Shown here in pieces: positions 8,875 through 15,905 of a stretch of DNA of 56,491 nt. The notes under the pieces were generated by a model. It searched no databases. It was given only the letters and a program-made list of their open reading frames with translations, and had not been told where the DNA came from. Position numbers and translations under genes: made by a program. Source of the stretch: Polyangiaceae bacterium (lineage in GTDB: Bacteria; Myxococcota_A; Polyangia; Polyangiales; Polyangiaceae); NCBI GenBank assembly GCA_013361525.1, contig JABFXY010000047.1, positions 1 to 56,491 of the forward strand, written 5' to 3'. Numbering within the stretch: position 1 is the stretch's first letter; every line of letters begins with the position of its first letter.

Positions 8875-9821
8875 GTCGGCGGCTTTGTCTCGGCGTGTTG
8901 GCATTCGCGCTCGGCTGCAGGGAGCCACTCGACGACAATCTTTCGCGCATCGAAGGGCCGCGCGTGCTCGCGGTTCGGGCGTCACCGGCCGAGGCGGCGC
9001 CGGGCGAAGAGGTCGAATACGAGATCCTCTATGTGGACGAAAACGGTGATCTCGACGCATCGTCGCTGGGGTGGGGGTTTTGCCTGGCGAGAAAACCACT
9101 CGATGAGCTCGGTCCGGTGCATGAAGCCTGTCTCACCGGAGGCGACACGGTGAATATCGTCCCCATCGGGGCAGGGCCGAGCGTCAGCGCGGCCTTGCCC
9201 GACGACGGTTGCCGGCTCTTCGGGCCCGATCGGCCACCCCCGGTCGAGGGTCAACCCGCCGGGCGGCCGGTCGACCCAGACTCGACCGGCGGCTACTACC
9301 AGCCATTGCGTATCTCGAGCACACCCGTCACGATCGCCGCGACGAGGATCGCCTGCGGGCTCGCCGGTGCCCGACCGGAAGTCATGACCGAGTTCGCAAA
9401 GCGCTACCGGCGCAACGAAAACCCAGCCGTCCTCCGTGCGTGGGCCGAGCAAACCGAACAAACGCCGAAGGACCGGATCGTCGTCGAGACCTCGACGGAA
9501 GTGACGCTCGCCGTCGAGTGGGAGGACTGCGGGGGCGCCGACGAGCCCTGCACCGGGTCGGAGCCTTATGTGTATTTCGATCCAGAATCACGCTCGATCG
9601 TCGACAGGCGCGAAGCGATCCGGATCTCGTGGGCGACGACGAGAGGCAGCTTCGCCTTCGATCACACCGGCCGTTCCGAGGAGGAGGCAGAGTCGGCGAG
9701 GTCCGAGAACACGTGGTCATCACCTAGCGAAGCCGGTGATGCGACCGTTTATATCGTCATCCGCGACGATCGAGGGGGCGTCGGCTGGCGTCGATTCCAT
9801 TTCGATGTAGTCGAGCCTTGA
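8868..9821 (+). CDS. Lipoprotein of unknown function, last gene of the TonB operon
   Basis: This protein is about 317 aa. A short lipoprotein signal places Cys17 after AFALG. The start overlaps the receptor stop: ATG 8868, or GTG 8871 in a GTGA overlap. The N-terminal third looks like an Ig-like beta domain (RVLAVRASPAEAAPGEEVEY), and the C-terminal part has further beta-rich sequence (ATVYIVIRDDRGGVGWRRFH). It has six or more cysteines, suiting a periplasmic or surface protein. Tight coupling to the receptor suggests a surface partner comparable to SusD-type or other substrate-delivering lipoproteins, but there is no sequence match to those families that I can see. Confidence 0.72.
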   Translation: MVSRRLCLGVLAFALGCREPLDDNLSRIEGPRVLAVRASPAEAAPGEEVEYEILYVDENGDLDASSLGWGFCLARKPLDELGPVHEACLTGGDTVNIVPIGAGPSVSAALPDDGCRLFGPDRPPPVEGQPAGRPVDPDSTGGYYQPLRISSTPVTIAATRIACGLAGARPEVMTEFAKRYRRNENPAVLRAWAEQTEQTPKDRIVVETSTEVTLAVEWEDCGGADEPCTGSEPYVYFDPESRSIVDRREAIRISWATTRGSFAFDHTGRSEEEAESARSENTWSSPSEAGDATVYIVIRDDRGGVGWRRFHFDVVEP

Positions 9822-9876
9822 GCACAGCAAAGGGATTGGGCGAATGTCAATCTGACCGGGACGCGATTCAGGTGTG

Positions 9877-10071
9877 TCAACATCGGGCGCGGAGTCGTGA
9901 GACGTATCTCACGACTCGCTGCCCACGCTCCGTCAACCGCAGCTCCTCCAAGAGGACCGCGCGCGCGATACGCGCGGTCCTCTTTGGCACCAAGTCCTCG
10001 AAGCACGCGATAGCTTCGTCGACCAGCGCTTCGGCCTCTCGCTCCTCCTCCTCTGTCAGTTTGCCGCACAT
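9877..10071 (-). CDS. Small conserved-looking acidic/helical protein
   Basis: A 64-aa ORF starts at ATG 10071 behind CAGGAG/AGGG on the minus strand. It is Glu-rich at the N-terminus (KLTEEEEREAEALVDEAI) and ends in a basic helix (LTERGQRVVRYVSRLRARC). Its pattern resembles short Polyangiales-type proteins with a 'LLEEL-L---GQRLVRR' ending. That recollection is of style, not of a named family. It converges with the TonB operon. A 13-bp hairpin lies within its 3' half. Function unknown. Confidence 0.5.
   Translation of the reverse strand: MCGKLTEEEEREAEALVDEAIACFEDLVPKRTARIARAVLLEELRLTERGQRVVRYVSRLRARC
9951..9983. terminator. GC-rich hairpin, possible terminator of the TonB operon
   Basis: AGAGGACCGCGCG (9951-9963) pairs perfectly with CGCGCGGTCCTCT (9971-9983) across a 7-nt loop and is followed by TT on the plus strand. 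It lies 130 nt after the last gene of the operon, but also inside the 3' end of the minus-strand 64-aa ORF, and the T-run is short. Its role as terminator is therefore uncertain. Confidence 0.35.
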
Positions 10072-10149
10072 GTCCCTAGCTCCTGTGCGGGGCCCAGACC
10101 CGCCGCTCGACAGGCACGGGCTGGTAGCGGTGCCCCGGAAAGAGGTCGC

Positions 10150-10384
10150 CCGTTGCGTCGTCGATAACATCGTATTTCGATGGTCCCCGGCGGATTCGAA
10201 CACGTAGGGAAACGCGAGCCCGCCACGGACGAGCTCGAGCGAGACGAAGGTCTTCTTGTTCGCGTCCTGGTCGCTCGCGTACACGAAGCCGAGGACGCGT
10301 CCGTGGCTGTCGAGGACGTCGCGGTCGATCTCGATGAGCAGGTAACGCGACCGTGCTTCGACGCCTCGGATATGAGTCCGAGAA
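10150..10384 (-). pseudogene. Remnant of a staphylococcal-nuclease (SNase) domain gene
   Basis: Reading the minus strand from about 10380 downward gives GVEARSRYLLIEIDRDVLD, then DSHGRVLGFVY, then FVSLELVRGGLAFPYVFE. This matches the second half of thermonuclease domains. The catalytic Arg sits in 'D-[RKS]-[YH]-G-R', followed by the strand 'LAYVY' and the helix 'LVRxGxA'. The N-terminal half, with the RLIGID-type loop and catalytic Glu, is not upstream. The match also stops after PYVFE, where the frame runs on without resemblance. I call it a decayed fragment. It lies just upstream of the 64-aa ORF, in the same orientation. Confidence 0.55.
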
Positions 10385-11194
10385 TTACTCCTACCTTGTA
10401 GGCGCGGACCCGCGTTGGGCTGCTCGCGCGCCCAGGTCGAGGCAGATCTCTTGGTTTTTTCGTGTCGCGCGCAGACCCGTCGGACCGGTGCAGCCCGTTT
10501 TCGACCGGTGCAATCGCCGGAGAGACCGGTGCAATCGCTGGAGGGACCGGTGCAATCGCTCGCGAGCGGCCCTGTCGGCAGTGGCTACCGCCGCTGCTGA
10601 CGAGAATTCAGGCACTTACGACGGTCGAGGGCGCCGGTGCAGGCGGTGGAAGCGGCGGTGTCGGTCGGTTGCACCGGTGGTTTTTCGGGGATCACCGGCC
10701 GTTCCACGGCTTGCACCGCCCCTCCCGCGGATTGCACCGCCCCTCGGACTCGGTCGCGATGGCGCGTGTTGGCGACCGCACCTGCAGAGACGGGGCTCAG
10801 TTGACACTTCAAACCGACGGCTCGGGTGACAATCGCCGCGATCGTAGGTAGCTGAATACGGCGTCTTCGGTTCGAAGGCCGGCTTGCTCGTGGACGCAGC
10901 TCACGAGATCGGGTGGCATTGTCCGCGACGATGGGCTCGCCGCAGGTCGTGCGCTCGGCGCGCACGACGGAGGAGAGCAAGCGGGGGGCGCGGGGGCTGC
11001 AGGGGAGGCGCACATTCCGGGTCTTCAGGTGTCGTGGGAAACGATGGTTGCGCGGGGTTGCACACTCGACTTTCCTGCCCAGCAATTTCAAGGAGTTGCG
11101 GAGATATGGGTAGCGTTCGAGGGGCTCGATCGCGATCGGGTGGTAGGCGTCTGAGCACGAAGCGTCTCGCCGTGCTCGGGGGCGCCGTGCGCGC
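10385..11194. other. Gene-poor intergenic region
   Basis: About 0.8 kb separates the nuclease remnant from the enzyme I-like gene. Apart from the 21-bp repeats and their inverted cores, I see no gene, RNA or mobile element. Long open frames here are Arg/Ser/Pro-rich on both strands and are best explained by high GC. Confidence 0.55.
10484..10565. repeat. 21-bp direct repeats (consensus GACCGGTGCAATCGCYGGAG)
   Basis: Copies begin at 10503, 10524 and 10545 with an exact 21-bp period, and a diverged copy begins at 10484. Inverted versions of the core (GATTGCACCG and CTTGCACCG) follow at about 10710-10742, so transcripts could fold back. A 7-residue periodic reading exists on both strands (LHRSLQR on minus), but the flanking frames do not look like a protein. 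Confidence 0.7.
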
Positions 11195-12940
11195 TTAGGA
11201 CTTCGCGGCATTCGTCTCAGCTGTGCCCAATGAGAGCTCGCGGACGATGTCCACCACCTGGGCCCGCGTGCGAGCCTCGACCCCCCGGGTCGCAGCCGTC
11301 TGGAGCGCGGACCGTCGATGGCTTCGAACCGCGGCGCGGACGCGAGCGGCGCGAGCGGGGCTCATGCTCAGACGCTCGAGACCGAGCCCAATCAGCAGGC
11401 ACGCGGCCATCGGATCGCCCGCAGCCTCCCCGCAGACCGTAACCGGTTTCCCATGAGCCAGGGCGCACCGAGCGACATGGTGAAGACCGCGGAGCAAGGC
11501 GGGCTGGAAGATTGCGTCGTCGCTCAGTGACTCGGCGGTGCGCCTATCGGCACCAAGCATGAACTGCGTGAGATCGTTGGTCCCGAGCGAAACGAAATCG
11601 GCCAGGCTCAGGATGTCGTCGACCTCGAACAGCGCGGAGGGCGTCTCCACCATGGCACCGATGCGCGGTCGCGGTTGGCAAAGCGCGTTGGCGACCTCGT
11701 CGATGATGCCGATCGCACTCTCCATGTCCTCGGCGCTCGCGACCATGGGTAGCAGGATCGCCAACTGGTTGCTTGCTTCGCTGGCCTCCATGATCGCCCG
11801 GAGCTGAACGCGAAACATCGCGCTCTCACGAAGCGAAAAGCGAAGACCTCGCAGACCACCGGTACCGCGGCTGAGGACACCGGTCGCGAATTGCGGTCGC
11901 TTATCACCTCCGATGTCGAAGGTTCGGATGGTCATTGGACGGTCGCCCAGTCGATCGAGCACCGCGCGGTACGCTCTACGTTGCGCATCGAGCGATGGCC
12001 GCTCGGGGGAATCCATGAATAGGTACTCGGTGCGAAACAGCCCGACCCCCGCGAGGTAGTGGCGCCGAATCTGATCGACCTCCGACGGTCGTCCGATGTT
12101 CGCCAGCAGCGTGATGGGATGACCATCGAGCGTGACGCATTCCCTCCATTCATCCGCTACGAGGTTTGACAAGCTCCTGTCATAGCTACCCTGCGACCTG
12201 GCAAACTCGCCTGCCTGCGCTGCATCGGGGTCGACGAGCACTTCACCCCGCTCGCCGTCGACGAAGATGCAGTGCCCATCCGCGACGTGTGTGAACAAGC
12301 CATCGATGCAGCCCACCGCCGGGATGCCCATCGAGCGCGCCAGGATCGCGGCGTGACTGGTCGGTCCACCGCCCTCGAGTACGAGCCCCACAACATGCGC
12401 CCGATCCAGATTGAGCGTGTCCGACGGCAGCAGTTCTCGCGCCACCACGACAGTCCCCGGAGCGAGCTGCTCGAGCACTCCCGCGGCGCCGTGGCCGAGG
12501 TGTTTCAAGAGGCGCTTCTTGACGTCGACGACATCGTGCGCGCGCTCCCGCAGGTAGTCATTGCCCAGGTCCCGGATTTCCTTCGCGACCGCCCCAGCTT
12601 CCTCCTCAATGGCGAGCTCGGCGTTGATACGCCGGCTCTCGATCCGACGCTCGATCCTCGCGATGAAAGTCGGGTCAGTGACCAGGGCGAGGTGTGCGCC
12701 AATGATCTCGGACTCGGCTTCTCCGATCTCCGCCAGCACGCGCTCCTGTACCTCACTGAGGTCACGGCGTGCGGCGCCGACGGCCAGGAGGAATCGCCGC
12801 TTCTCTTCGTTGACGTCCTCGCTGGCGATGCTGCGGTGCGGAACGGGAGGTGCCGCTCCCGCGCAGTAGACGTACGCGGTTCCGCTTCCGTAGCCGCGTG
12901 ACAGACTACATCCCTGCAGAACGCGAGAAGAAGCAGTCAC
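11195..12940 (-). CDS. ptsI: Phosphoenolpyruvate-protein phosphotransferase (PTS enzyme I)-like
   Basis: This 581-aa protein has full enzyme I length and starts at GTG 12940. The N-terminal helical HPr-binding region leads to the phosphohistidine loop EGGGPTSHAAILARSMGIPA, with His196 as acceptor. The C-terminal PEP-binding barrel shows GLFRTEYLFMD, FDIGGDKRPQF, DFVSLGTNDLTQFMLGADR and VTVCGEAAGD, where the Cys acts in catalysis. No GAF domain is present, so it is not PtsP-type. No HPr or EII gene is in the window, so the partner must lie elsewhere. It is the last gene of a minus-strand heat-shock operon, 66 nt after a degenerate receiver gene. A role in PEP/pyruvate sensing under stress is inferred. 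Confidence 0.85.
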   Translation of the reverse strand: MTASSRVLQGCSLSRGYGSGTAYVYCAGAAPPVPHRSIASEDVNEEKRRFLLAVGAARRDLSEVQERVLAEIGEAESEIIGAHLALVTDPTFIARIERRIESRRINAELAIEEEAGAVAKEIRDLGNDYLRERAHDVVDVKKRLLKHLGHGAAGVLEQLAPGTVVVARELLPSDTLNLDRAHVVGLVLEGGGPTSHAAILARSMGIPAVGCIDGLFTHVADGHCIFVDGERGEVLVDPDAAQAGEFARSQGSYDRSLSNLVADEWRECVTLDGHPITLLANIGRPSEVDQIRRHYLAGVGLFRTEYLFMDSPERPSLDAQRRAYRAVLDRLGDRPMTIRTFDIGGDKRPQFATGVLSRGTGGLRGLRFSLRESAMFRVQLRAIMEASEASNQLAILLPMVASAEDMESAIGIIDEVANALCQPRPRIGAMVETPSALFEVDDILSLADFVSLGTNDLTQFMLGADRRTAESLSDDAIFQPALLRGLHHVARCALAHGKPVTVCGEAAGDPMAACLLIGLGLERLSMSPARAARVRAAVRSHRRSALQTAATRGVEARTRAQVVDIVRELSLGTAETNAAKS

Positions 12941-13006
12941 CGCGCGACACCGCCCTGATCGACGCCTCGTTGGATCCCCGGCCCGACTCGTCCCTCCGCT
13001 GCGGCC

Positions 13007-13450
13007 TCATCCTGCAAGGTCGAGCTCCACCTCCGGGAGGACCGGAACGATGTGCGTCGCAGCGTGACGAATCTCTTCGGCTGCAACGGGGGACTCGAGG
13101 ATCGCCTCGACGCCGAGGCGTTCGGCGTCGCCACGAAGCTCGGGATCATGTTCCAGAATCAAGACGATCGGCAGGGCCGGGTTGATCGCCCTGGCAGAAG
13201 CGATCATTGAGGCCGCGATCCAAGGTCGCTCGGAACCGTCGAGCACGAGGAGCTCGAGGGCCTTTTGGTTTCGGAGGTCGCGGAGAACGTCGGCGCGTGC
13301 GAGCGTGGTGCTCACGACGTAACCTTCGTGTCTGAGCGCCTGCGCGATCGTGCGGCATGCGGCGGTCGTCGCTGCCGCGACCAGGACACGCGGCAGATCG
13401 AGTGCTGGTGGCCGTGTTCTGACTGTCGCTTCTTCAATCACTCCCTTCAT
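13007..13450 (-). CDS. Degenerate receiver-domain protein
   Basis: This 147-aa single domain has the response-regulator fold pattern: RVLVAAATTAACRTIAQALRHEGY, then LELLVLDG with Asp71, then LPIVLILEH and a final helix. The acidic pair that binds Mg2+ is replaced by small residues (RVLVAAATT rather than VLVVDDE). The conserved Lys after the fifth strand is Ser (ILESP rather than xxKP). It may be a pseudo-receiver acting as a protein-interaction module rather than a phosphorylated switch. It sits between a small hypothetical gene and the enzyme I-like gene. Confidence 0.65.
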   Translation of the reverse strand: MKGVIEEATVRTRPPALDLPRVLVAAATTAACRTIAQALRHEGYVVSTTLARADVLRDLRNQKALELLVLDGSERPWIAASMIASARAINPALPIVLILEHDPELRGDAERLGVEAILESPVAAEEIRHAATHIVPVLPEVELDLAG

Positions 13451-13504
13451 CGTCCGAACCTCCGGTCTCTGATATTGAGTCCGCGTTTACGAAGGCACGC
13501 TCCT

Positions 13505-13804
13505 TCAGCCCTGCGCGATCTTCCCCTCCAGATGCTCGTGGTGCCATTTCTGCCAGTCGTCGAGAGCTAGCCGCGTGCGTGTCACGAGCTTCGGAACAAG
13601 GGCCATCACCGGTGCACTGTCCGTCGGCAGCTCGACGAGCGCCTCGAGCAGACCGGCAGAGGTCGCGAGCCGATCAATGATGTCCGAAGGTGCCAGCGCA
13701 ACGACTGCCAGCTCCAACGCGGTCCGCGACTCGCGGCGCAGGTGGCTGAGATCCATCTGCGATTCGGCCCGTTTGACCTCTGTCGGTTGCCCACCCTTGC
13801 CCAT
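13505..13804 (-). CDS. Small helical hypothetical protein
   Basis: This 99-aa protein is predicted largely helical, with the central stretch ESRTALELAVVALAPSDIIDRLATS and a C-terminal WQKWHHEHLEGK. The start at ATG 13804 follows the stop of the zinc-ribbon gene by 2 nt. Without a clear ribosome site, an internal ATG at 13756 (MDLSHLRRES) is possible. I do not recognise the family. Its place in the heat-shock operon is the only functional hint. Confidence 0.6.
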   Translation of the reverse strand: MGKGGQPTEVKRAESQMDLSHLRRESRTALELAVVALAPSDIIDRLATSAGLLEALVELPTDSAPVMALVPKLVTRTRLALDDWQKWHHEHLEGKIAQG

Positions 13805-13806
13805 TT

Positions 13807-14010
13807 TTACGCCGCTACCGTCAGTCGGTCCTGTTGCAGGCCGGCTCGCAGCCAGACAGCCCTCAGGCTGTCCGCCTCCGGATCGCCGGCGACCGGGTCA
13901 TCGACATCGGCTGGCACGAAGATGACGCCAGCCGTTCCACACTCGCCGCACTGCGCGGGGGCCCGGTGGCGCTCGATGTGACCGCCGCATTCACTGCATT
14001 CCCACCACAT
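13807..14010 (-). CDS. Zinc-ribbon/rubredoxin-like small protein
   Basis: This 67-aa protein carries two CxxC knuckles (WECSECGGHIERHRAP and CGECGTAG), giving a four-cysteine zinc or iron site. An acidic linker (DVDDPVAGDPEADS) and a short C-terminal helix follow. A GGAG site lies 9 nt before ATG 14010. It follows the DnaJ-like gene by 18 nt. It could be a metal-binding chaperone accessory or a small redox protein, and the sequence does not decide between them. Confidence 0.65.
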   Translation of the reverse strand: MWWECSECGGHIERHRAPAQCGECGTAGVIFVPADVDDPVAGDPEADSLRAVWLRAGLQQDRLTVAA

Positions 14011-14028
14011 TTCGTGCTCCTTTCTGCC

Positions 14029-14705
14029 CTACCCGGGCGGAGCCTCCAAGTAGACGTGGAGGCGAAGATAGAAGTTGTGAATGCCCAGTCCCTGCAGCGG
14101 GATCTCGTAGATCGATCCAGAGGGGGCCATGGGCGGGATCCGGATCTGCAACCGCTTTGGGTTCTCGATCATTCCGTGCCGCCTGCAGTACCCGCACGCA
14201 ACACCCCAACCACGCCCTGACCCTCCGCATTGCGGGCAGCGGCTGAAGACGGGGACATCGATTGGTACGACGCACCCGCAAGACAGCTCCTCCGGGGTGA
14301 GGAGCACTTCGAAGTTGAGACTCTCGAGGTGCTCCGACTTCGAGACACCGATACCAGTGAAGTTCCGGAGGAAGCGGTCGTACATCGCTCCGAACGCGGC
14401 CGGATTTGCTCGCGGTCGCCCAGGATCGTGACGGGCTCGCGCACGATCGGCTCGGGCGGAGATCGCCGCGCGACGACGATCCCACCATCCCCGACTCGAT
14501 TCAGCGTGTGGTTGTACTCGCGGCGGCGCTGCGGGTCAGATAGGACGTTATAGGCCTCGCTCACTTCCTGGAAGGAACGAGTGGCCTGCTCGCCCGCGAC
14601 GTCGGGATGAAGCTTCTTCGCGAGGTCGCGGTACGCCGCTCGAATTCCTCTATCGCTCTCGGTGCTCGAGACACCGAGAATCATGTAGTACGTCTTCCTC
14701 TCCAT
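14029..14705 (-). pseudogene. DnaJ-like co-chaperone interrupted by a frameshift
   Basis: The first frame (from ATG 14705) encodes a J-domain, residues 5-65: YYMILGV, then KLHPDVAGEQATRSFQEVSE with the HPD motif, then AYNVLSDPQRRREYN. It continues to about REQIRP. The frame then loses sense (Ser/Arg-rich), and the sequence resumes one frame over at about 14394 as FGAMYDRFLRNFTGIG. A single zinc-finger half follows (CPQCGGSGRGWGVACGYC), then the substrate-binding ending PSGSIYEIPLQGLGI. The shift lies at about 14395-14400 and needs one base added or two removed. It is either a real mutation or a sequencing error in a GC-rich spot. Both halves otherwise look intact. Confidence 0.75.
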
Positions 14706-14761
14706 CGAGCCGACGCCTCCCAGCCACCGGCCTTTGAGAAAGATGACCCACGACGCGGTCG

Positions 14762-15172
14762 TCAGTCCGTTCTAACGGCGATCTGACGCGGTCGCGCCTT
14801 CTCGACCTTCGGCAGTTCGAGCCTGAGCACGCCGGCGCTGAGCTTGGCGTCGATCTTTGCCTGGTCGATGGTCTCCGACAGCGTGAACTGCCGGAAGAAC
14901 GTTCCCGACTGGTACTCTCGCAGCACGTCCGACTCTTTCCCGCTATTCGGTGGAGTGACACGACCGGTCAGCGTGAGGACGCTTTCGTGTAGATCGATCT
15001 TGAGATCCTGGGCCTTCACGCCCGGCATGTCTGCAAGGACCGTGATCGCGTTGTCGTTCTCGAAGATGTCGACAGAGGGCGAGTAGACCGCTCCCGGTCG
15101 CGTCTGCTCGGGAACGGTCGGCACGCCCGCCTTTTCGGTTTTTTGGATGTCCATCCTGGCTTCCTTTGCCAT
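14762..15172 (-). CDS. Small heat shock protein Hsp20 (downstream copy)
   Basis: This protein is about 136 aa. The alpha-crystallin domain runs from VDIFENDNAITVLADMPGV to the LRLELPKVEKARPRQIAV end, and includes the conserved A-x-x-x-x-G-V-L equivalent (AKLSAGVLRLELPK). The start is ATG 15172, chosen for the AGGAGG site at about 15180-15186. An alternative ATG at 15205 overlaps the upstream hsp20 stop (ATGA) and would add 11 residues. It is an ATP-independent holdase in the cytoplasm, co-expressed with the second Hsp20 and a DnaJ-like protein. Confidence 0.9.
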   Translation of the reverse strand: MAKEARMDIQKTEKAGVPTVPEQTRPGAVYSPSVDIFENDNAITVLADMPGVKAQDLKIDLHESVLTLTGRVTPPNSGKESDVLREYQSGTFFRQFTLSETIDQAKIDAKLSAGVLRLELPKVEKARPRQIAVRTD

Positions 15173-15201
15173 GGCGGTTCCCTCCTGTTCTCTGGGCGCA
15201 C

Positions 15202-15660
15202 TCATGTTCGCACCGTGATTTGGCGAGGCTTCGTTTCCTCCGCCTTGGGCAGGGTGAGGGTCAAGATGCCGTCCGCGTACCTCGCATCGACTCGTTCGGC
15301 ATCGACCTCCGTGGGCAACGTCACCGTACGATTGAAGGATCCCTCCGCCCGCTCCCTGCGGTGGTAGCTCACGCGATCGTGCTCGCGCTGGATCTCGCGC
15401 TTGCCAGCAAGCGACACACGGTTGCGGACGGCCGAGATCGAAAGTTCGTTCGGGTTGATCCCGGGGACTTCCGCGCGGACGTAGAAGTTGTCGTTGTCCT
15501 GGGTGATGTTCATCGGGGGAAAAACCCCAGCGCCCACGTCACCGAACGTGTCCCCCGCAACCGCATCGAGCAGGCGAAGCATCTCGCGACGTACCTGGTC
15601 GAAGTCGGCGAGGGGGCCATCAAACGTCGGCCTCGAGGGCCAGACCCGTCTCACGAGCAT
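15202..15660 (-). CDS. Small heat shock protein Hsp20 (first gene of stress operon)
   Basis: This 152-aa protein has a typical Hsp20 layout. An N-terminal helical arm (DQVRREMLRLLDAVAG) precedes an alpha-crystallin domain beginning PPMNITQDNDNFYVRAEVPG and ending ARYADGILTLTLPKAEE-KPRQITV. The motif A-x-G-I-L is intact. AAAGGAGG lies just upstream of ATG 15660. A 7-2-7 dyad at 15680-15695 and a TTGACA box further up suggest it heads the seven-gene unit down to 11195. Confidence 0.92.
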   Translation of the reverse strand: MLVRRVWPSRPTFDGPLADFDQVRREMLRLLDAVAGDTFGDVGAGVFPPMNITQDNDNFYVRAEVPGINPNELSISAVRNRVSLAGKREIQREHDRVSYHRRERAEGSFNRTVTLPTEVDAERVDARYADGILTLTLPKAEETKPRQITVRT

Positions 15661-15679
15661 GGTATCCTCCTTTAGCTAA

Positions 15680-15695
15680 GTGTCTAAATAGACAC
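15680..15695. promoter_or_regulatory. Dyad GTGTCTA-AA-TAGACAC before hsp20, possible operator
   Basis: Two perfect 7-bp arms separated by AA lie 20 nt upstream of the first hsp20 start, close to where transcripts would begin. This is not the CIRCE element (TTAGCACTC-N9-GAGTGCTAA) or the HAIR element. It could bind a different heat-shock repressor or form a small RNA hairpin in the leader. Confidence 0.45.
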
Positions 15696-15718
15696 ACGTT
15701 TTAGCCTCGACTCGACGC

Positions 15719-15746
15719 AAAATAATCACCAGCACTTTCGTGTCAA
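15719..15746 (-). promoter_or_regulatory. Putative promoter of the hsp20 stress operon
   Basis: On the minus strand TTGACA (15746-15741) is followed after 16 bp by TATTTT (15724-15719). It lies about 60 nt upstream of the hsp20 start, with the dyad at 15680-15695 between them. It looks sigma-70-like rather than like the CTTGAA/CCCCAT heat-shock sigma-32 consensus. The assignment is by eye only. Confidence 0.35.
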
Positions 15747-15905
15747 GAGTGCCAAGAACGACCGTGAGCGCCGCGCCATCGTCGCTCGCACCGCGCGCAG
15801 CGCGTTCACGCTCCGTAAAGAAGTGCTTCCTTCCGTCGATGTCATCGAAGCGCAGAACCGCGAGCTGAACGAACACTTCGGGAGCGTCTCGGCTGTTAGT
15901 CCCCT
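15747..15905. other. Short stretch with a possible gene fragment
   Basis: On the plus strand an open stretch reads ARSAFTLRKEVLPSVDVIE and continues AQNRELNEHFGSV before running into a different frame. It looks protein-like but has no good start, and I do not recognise it. Together with the adjacent flavoprotein remnant it marks decayed DNA. Confidence 0.3.

Noticed and set aside
10175..10200. tRNA-like 3' end (TTCGAATCCGCCGGGGACCA on minus), possible attachment site
   Set aside because: Counting from the T-loop leaves too few bases before CCA for a real tRNA, and no other tRNA arm or integrase is nearby. Coincidence in coding-like sequence is more likely.
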